Part shown: one piece after another, positions 13,462 to 14,786 of the stretch | How the letters are laid out: each line of letters opens with the position of its first letter | Numbering within the stretch: position 1 is the stretch's first letter | Assembly: GCA_946530505.1 (NCBI GenBank) | Contig: CAMNAD010000022.1 | Location: 1 to 14,786 of the forward strand | Direction: 5' to 3' | Length of the DNA stretch: 14,786 nucleotides | DNA from: an uncultured Bacteroidales bacterium | Lineage (GTDB): Bacteria > Bacteroidota > Bacteroidia > Bacteroidales > UBA932 | Notes under the pieces: model-generated | What the model saw: the letters and a program-made list of their open reading frames with translations, nothing else | Database searches by the model: none | Told to the model about the DNA's origin: nothing | Program-made: the position numbers and the translations under genes

Positions 13462-14540
13462 TGGCAGCAAAGTTCGATATCACTCCCCTCAACGACTGGG
13501 GATTCTTTCACCTTCCTCCGCGTCCCTGCGTAGTGGCCGGTCCTTGCAGTGCCGAGAGCGAAGAGCAGGTAATGGAAACCGCCCGCGGCCTCAAGGCCAT
13601 AGGCATCAATGTGTTCCGTGCCGGGATTTGGAAGCCTCGCACGCATCCGGGATGCTTCGAGGGTGCAGGGGTGCCCGGGCTTAAATGGATGCAGAAAGTC
13701 CGCAAGGAGTACGGTATGCGCATTTGCACCGAGGTCGCCAATGAGCGTCACGTGTTCGAATGCCTGAAGCATGGTGTGGATATGGTCTGGCTCGGAGCCC
13801 GTACCACCGCCAATCCCTTCCTGGTGCAGGAGATCGCCGAAGCGCTTCGCGATACCGACATCCCCGTTCTTGTAAAGAACCCCGTGAATCCCGATCTCGA
13901 CTTGTGGATAGGGGCGTTCGAGCGTCTGGCTGCGCAGGGAGTGCGTAAACTCGGAGCCATACATCGCGGAGTGTCGAGCGTGTCCAAGATCAAATACCGC
14001 AATCTTCCCCAGTGGGAGATGGCGGTGGAACTGCGCTCACGCTATCCGGAACTTCCCATGTTCGCCGATCCCAGCCACATGGGAGGCAAGAGGGAGTATC
14101 TTTTCGAGTTGTCGCAGCGGGCGATGGACCTTGGCCTTGACGGGCTTATGATCGAGTCGCATTGTAATCCGTCATGCGCGTTGAGTGATGCCGCCCAGCA
14201 ACTTACGCCTTCGGCTCTGATAGAATTGCTGGAAGGCCTGGTTGTCCGCGATGCCGTAACTTCTGACGAAGCCTTCAATGAGAAGCTGTCGCGCCTGCGC
14301 GCCCAGATCGATGTACTGGACGAGAATCTGATTTTCACTCTCGCTTCCCGCATGAAGGTCAGCCGCAGCATCGGCGACTTGAAAAAGGAAAACAGCGTCG
14401 CCATCGTGCAGCCCTCCCGCTGGGACGAGGTTTTGGACAAGGCTGCCGCTTCCGCCGCCGCATACGGGCTGGACACCGAATTCATCAAGCGCATCTTCAA
14501 CACCATCCACGAAGCCTCCGTCGCCGAACAGAACAAGTAG
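13461..14540 (+). CDS. Bifunctional DAHP synthase / chorismate mutase
   Basis: The protein has 359 residues and two domains. Residues about 15-255 form a DAHP synthase of the short, KDO8P-synthase-like type I-beta family, joining phosphoenolpyruvate and erythrose 4-phosphate: VVAGPCSAES (24-33, with metal ligand C29), RAGIWKPRT (53-61), VLVKNPVNPD with K139, GAIHRG (166-171), FADPSHMGG with H206, and MIESHCNP with E232. Residues about 270-355 form an AroQ-type chorismate mutase, LSRLRAQIDVLDENLIFTLA with RMKVSRSIGDLKKE, and a Q317-containing QPSRWDEVL. One polypeptide therefore performs the first step of the shikimate pathway and the first step after chorismate, and the mutase domain may serve as the feedback sensor, as reported for other fusions of this type. 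It is the last gene of the six-gene overlapping unit. Confidence 0.94.
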   Translation: MAAKFDITPLNDWGFFHLPPRPCVVAGPCSAESEEQVMETARGLKAIGINVFRAGIWKPRTHPGCFEGAGVPGLKWMQKVRKEYGMRICTEVANERHVFECLKHGVDMVWLGARTTANPFLVQEIAEALRDTDIPVLVKNPVNPDLDLWIGAFERLAAQGVRKLGAIHRGVSSVSKIKYRNLPQWEMAVELRSRYPELPMFADPSHMGGKREYLFELSQRAMDLGLDGLMIESHCNPSCALSDAAQQLTPSALIELLEGLVVRDAVTSDEAFNEKLSRLRAQIDVLDENLIFTLASRMKVSRSIGDLKKENSVAIVQPSRWDEVLDKAAASAAAYGLDTEFIKRIFNTIHEASVAEQNK

Positions 14541-14610
14541 GCCCTTCCCGGCCGCACGGAAGTGTTGTCGGATATGCCGGGCAGCCAACATATTGATATT
14601 TAATGAGATA

Positions 14611-14649
14611 CTGAAAACAAATCGCCCGAATCAGCCGATTTGTTTTCAG
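14611..14649. repeat. Perfect 14-bp inverted repeat, possible bidirectional terminator
   Basis: CTGAAAACAAATCG (14611-14624) and CGATTTGTTTTCAG (14636-14649) are exact reverse complements around an 11-nt loop. The structure lies 70 nt after the stop of the DAHP synthase gene. The 3' arm is T-rich (ATTTGTTTT) but no U-tract follows and the stem is poor in G/C, so it is not a textbook rho-independent terminator. It may end the operon or be a dispersed intergenic element. Confidence 0.6.
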
Positions 14650-14724
14650 GAAAATGCTGATAATCAAACGATTAGGCGTCCGGCGAATTTCCGGCATTCG
14701 GAGCGAAGCGACCGAGGGGGTTTG

Positions 14725-14740
14725 GGGGGACTCTTCCCCC
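14725..14740. repeat. G-run/C-run hairpin in a likely dispersed intergenic sequence
   Basis: GGGGGA (14725-14730) pairs with TCCCCC (14735-14740) across the loop CTCT. The preceding GAGCGAAGCGACCGAGGGGG (14701-14720) and following ATCAGCCGG give a low-complexity, structured stretch unlike the coding DNA around it. Repeat status cannot be shown from a single copy. Confidence 0.4.
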
Positions 14741-14760
14741 ATCAGCCGGAGGCCATGTCG

Positions 14761-14783
14761 CCTCTTCTACGACAAAAGCGGGC
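14761..14783 (-). repeat. Second copy of the block found before the membrane regulator gene
   Basis: Read on the minus strand, 14783-14761 is GCCCGCTTTTG followed by TCGTAGAAGAGG. The same two pieces occur on the plus strand at 5838-5870, where ten bases (CCTGTTTTTG) are inserted between them and one base differs. A match of this length within about 15 kb is unlikely to be chance. The window ends three bases further on, so what the copy belongs to is not visible. Confidence 0.5.
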
Positions 14784-14786
14784 TTT

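Larger units (their letters stand above)
14541..14786. other. Gene-free right end with several short inverted structures
   Basis: The last 246 bases contain no convincing gene. Besides the 14-bp inverted repeat there is a small stem TAATC-AAAC-GATTA (14661-14674), a run of GGGGG and GGGGGG with a matching CCCCC (14716-14740), and a block at the extreme right that resembles the regulator's upstream region. The phrase ATCAGCCG occurs twice (14630-14637, 14741-14748). No tRNA, attachment site or TAnnTTTG box was recognised. Confidence 0.5.

Noticed and set aside
14716..14740. G-quadruplex in the G-rich run
   Set aside because: Only two long G-runs are present on one strand; four are needed, so the simple hairpin is the better reading.
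14497..14742. 81-codon minus-strand frame at the right end
   Set aside because: It runs through the hairpins and into the DAHP synthase gene antisense, with no recognisable domain and no TAnnTTTG box near its start.

Overview
The window reads as chromosomal DNA of a Bacteroidota member, most likely order Bacteroidales, of moderately high GC; the family cannot be fixed from sequence alone. The evidence is the Bacteroidales-like RecA sequence, the pheA / aminotransferase / tyrA / DAHP synthase-chorismate mutase cluster, -7 promoter boxes of the Bacteroidota form TAnnTTTG, and the near absence of Shine-Dalgarno sequences. I see no insertion sequence, phage gene, tRNA, rRNA or CRISPR array. Coding density is very high, and no gene-free stretch reaches 300 bases.

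Layout. (1) 1-847, minus: recA, cut by the window edge. (2) 924-4975, plus: rlmN, a patatin / POTRA / beta-barrel outer-membrane protein overlapping it by 8 bp, and recX. (3) 4986-5738, minus: a shortened homologue of the dihydropyrimidine dehydrogenase subunit PreA that has lost its recognisable catalytic and FMN-binding motifs. (4) 5903-7579, plus and divergent from it: a membrane regulator with a lipoprotein-like N-terminus, a TPR-like periplasmic domain, one membrane helix and a cytoplasmic AraC-type DNA-binding domain. Their shared 164-bp spacer holds a perfect 13-bp direct repeat with a 21-bp period. (5) 9134-7567, minus: rnhA and pdxA, coupled by an ATGA overlap; pdxA overlaps the regulator tail to tail by 13 bp. 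(6) 9166-14540, plus: six overlapping genes, rfbD-rfbC-pheA-aminotransferase-tyrA-aroF/CM. (7) 14541-14786: an intergenic stretch with a perfect 14-bp inverted repeat, a G/C-run hairpin and a second copy of a block also found in front of the regulator gene.

How the genes work together. The last cluster makes phenylalanine and tyrosine: its final gene commits carbon to the shikimate pathway and converts chorismate to prephenate, tyrA and pheA split prephenate between the two branches, and the aminotransferase probably supplies the transamination step. It is placed behind the last two steps of dTDP-L-rhamnose synthesis with overlaps of 11, 8, 4, 4 and 1 bp, so one transcript is expected. RecX probably modulates the RecA encoded 3.7 kb away.

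The least explained part is region 3-4: a PreA-like likely pseudoenzyme facing a one-component membrane regulator across what looks like an AraC-type operator. A second theme is that four of the six promoters found place the -7 box only 6-8 nt from the start codon, which implies leaderless or nearly leaderless mRNAs.
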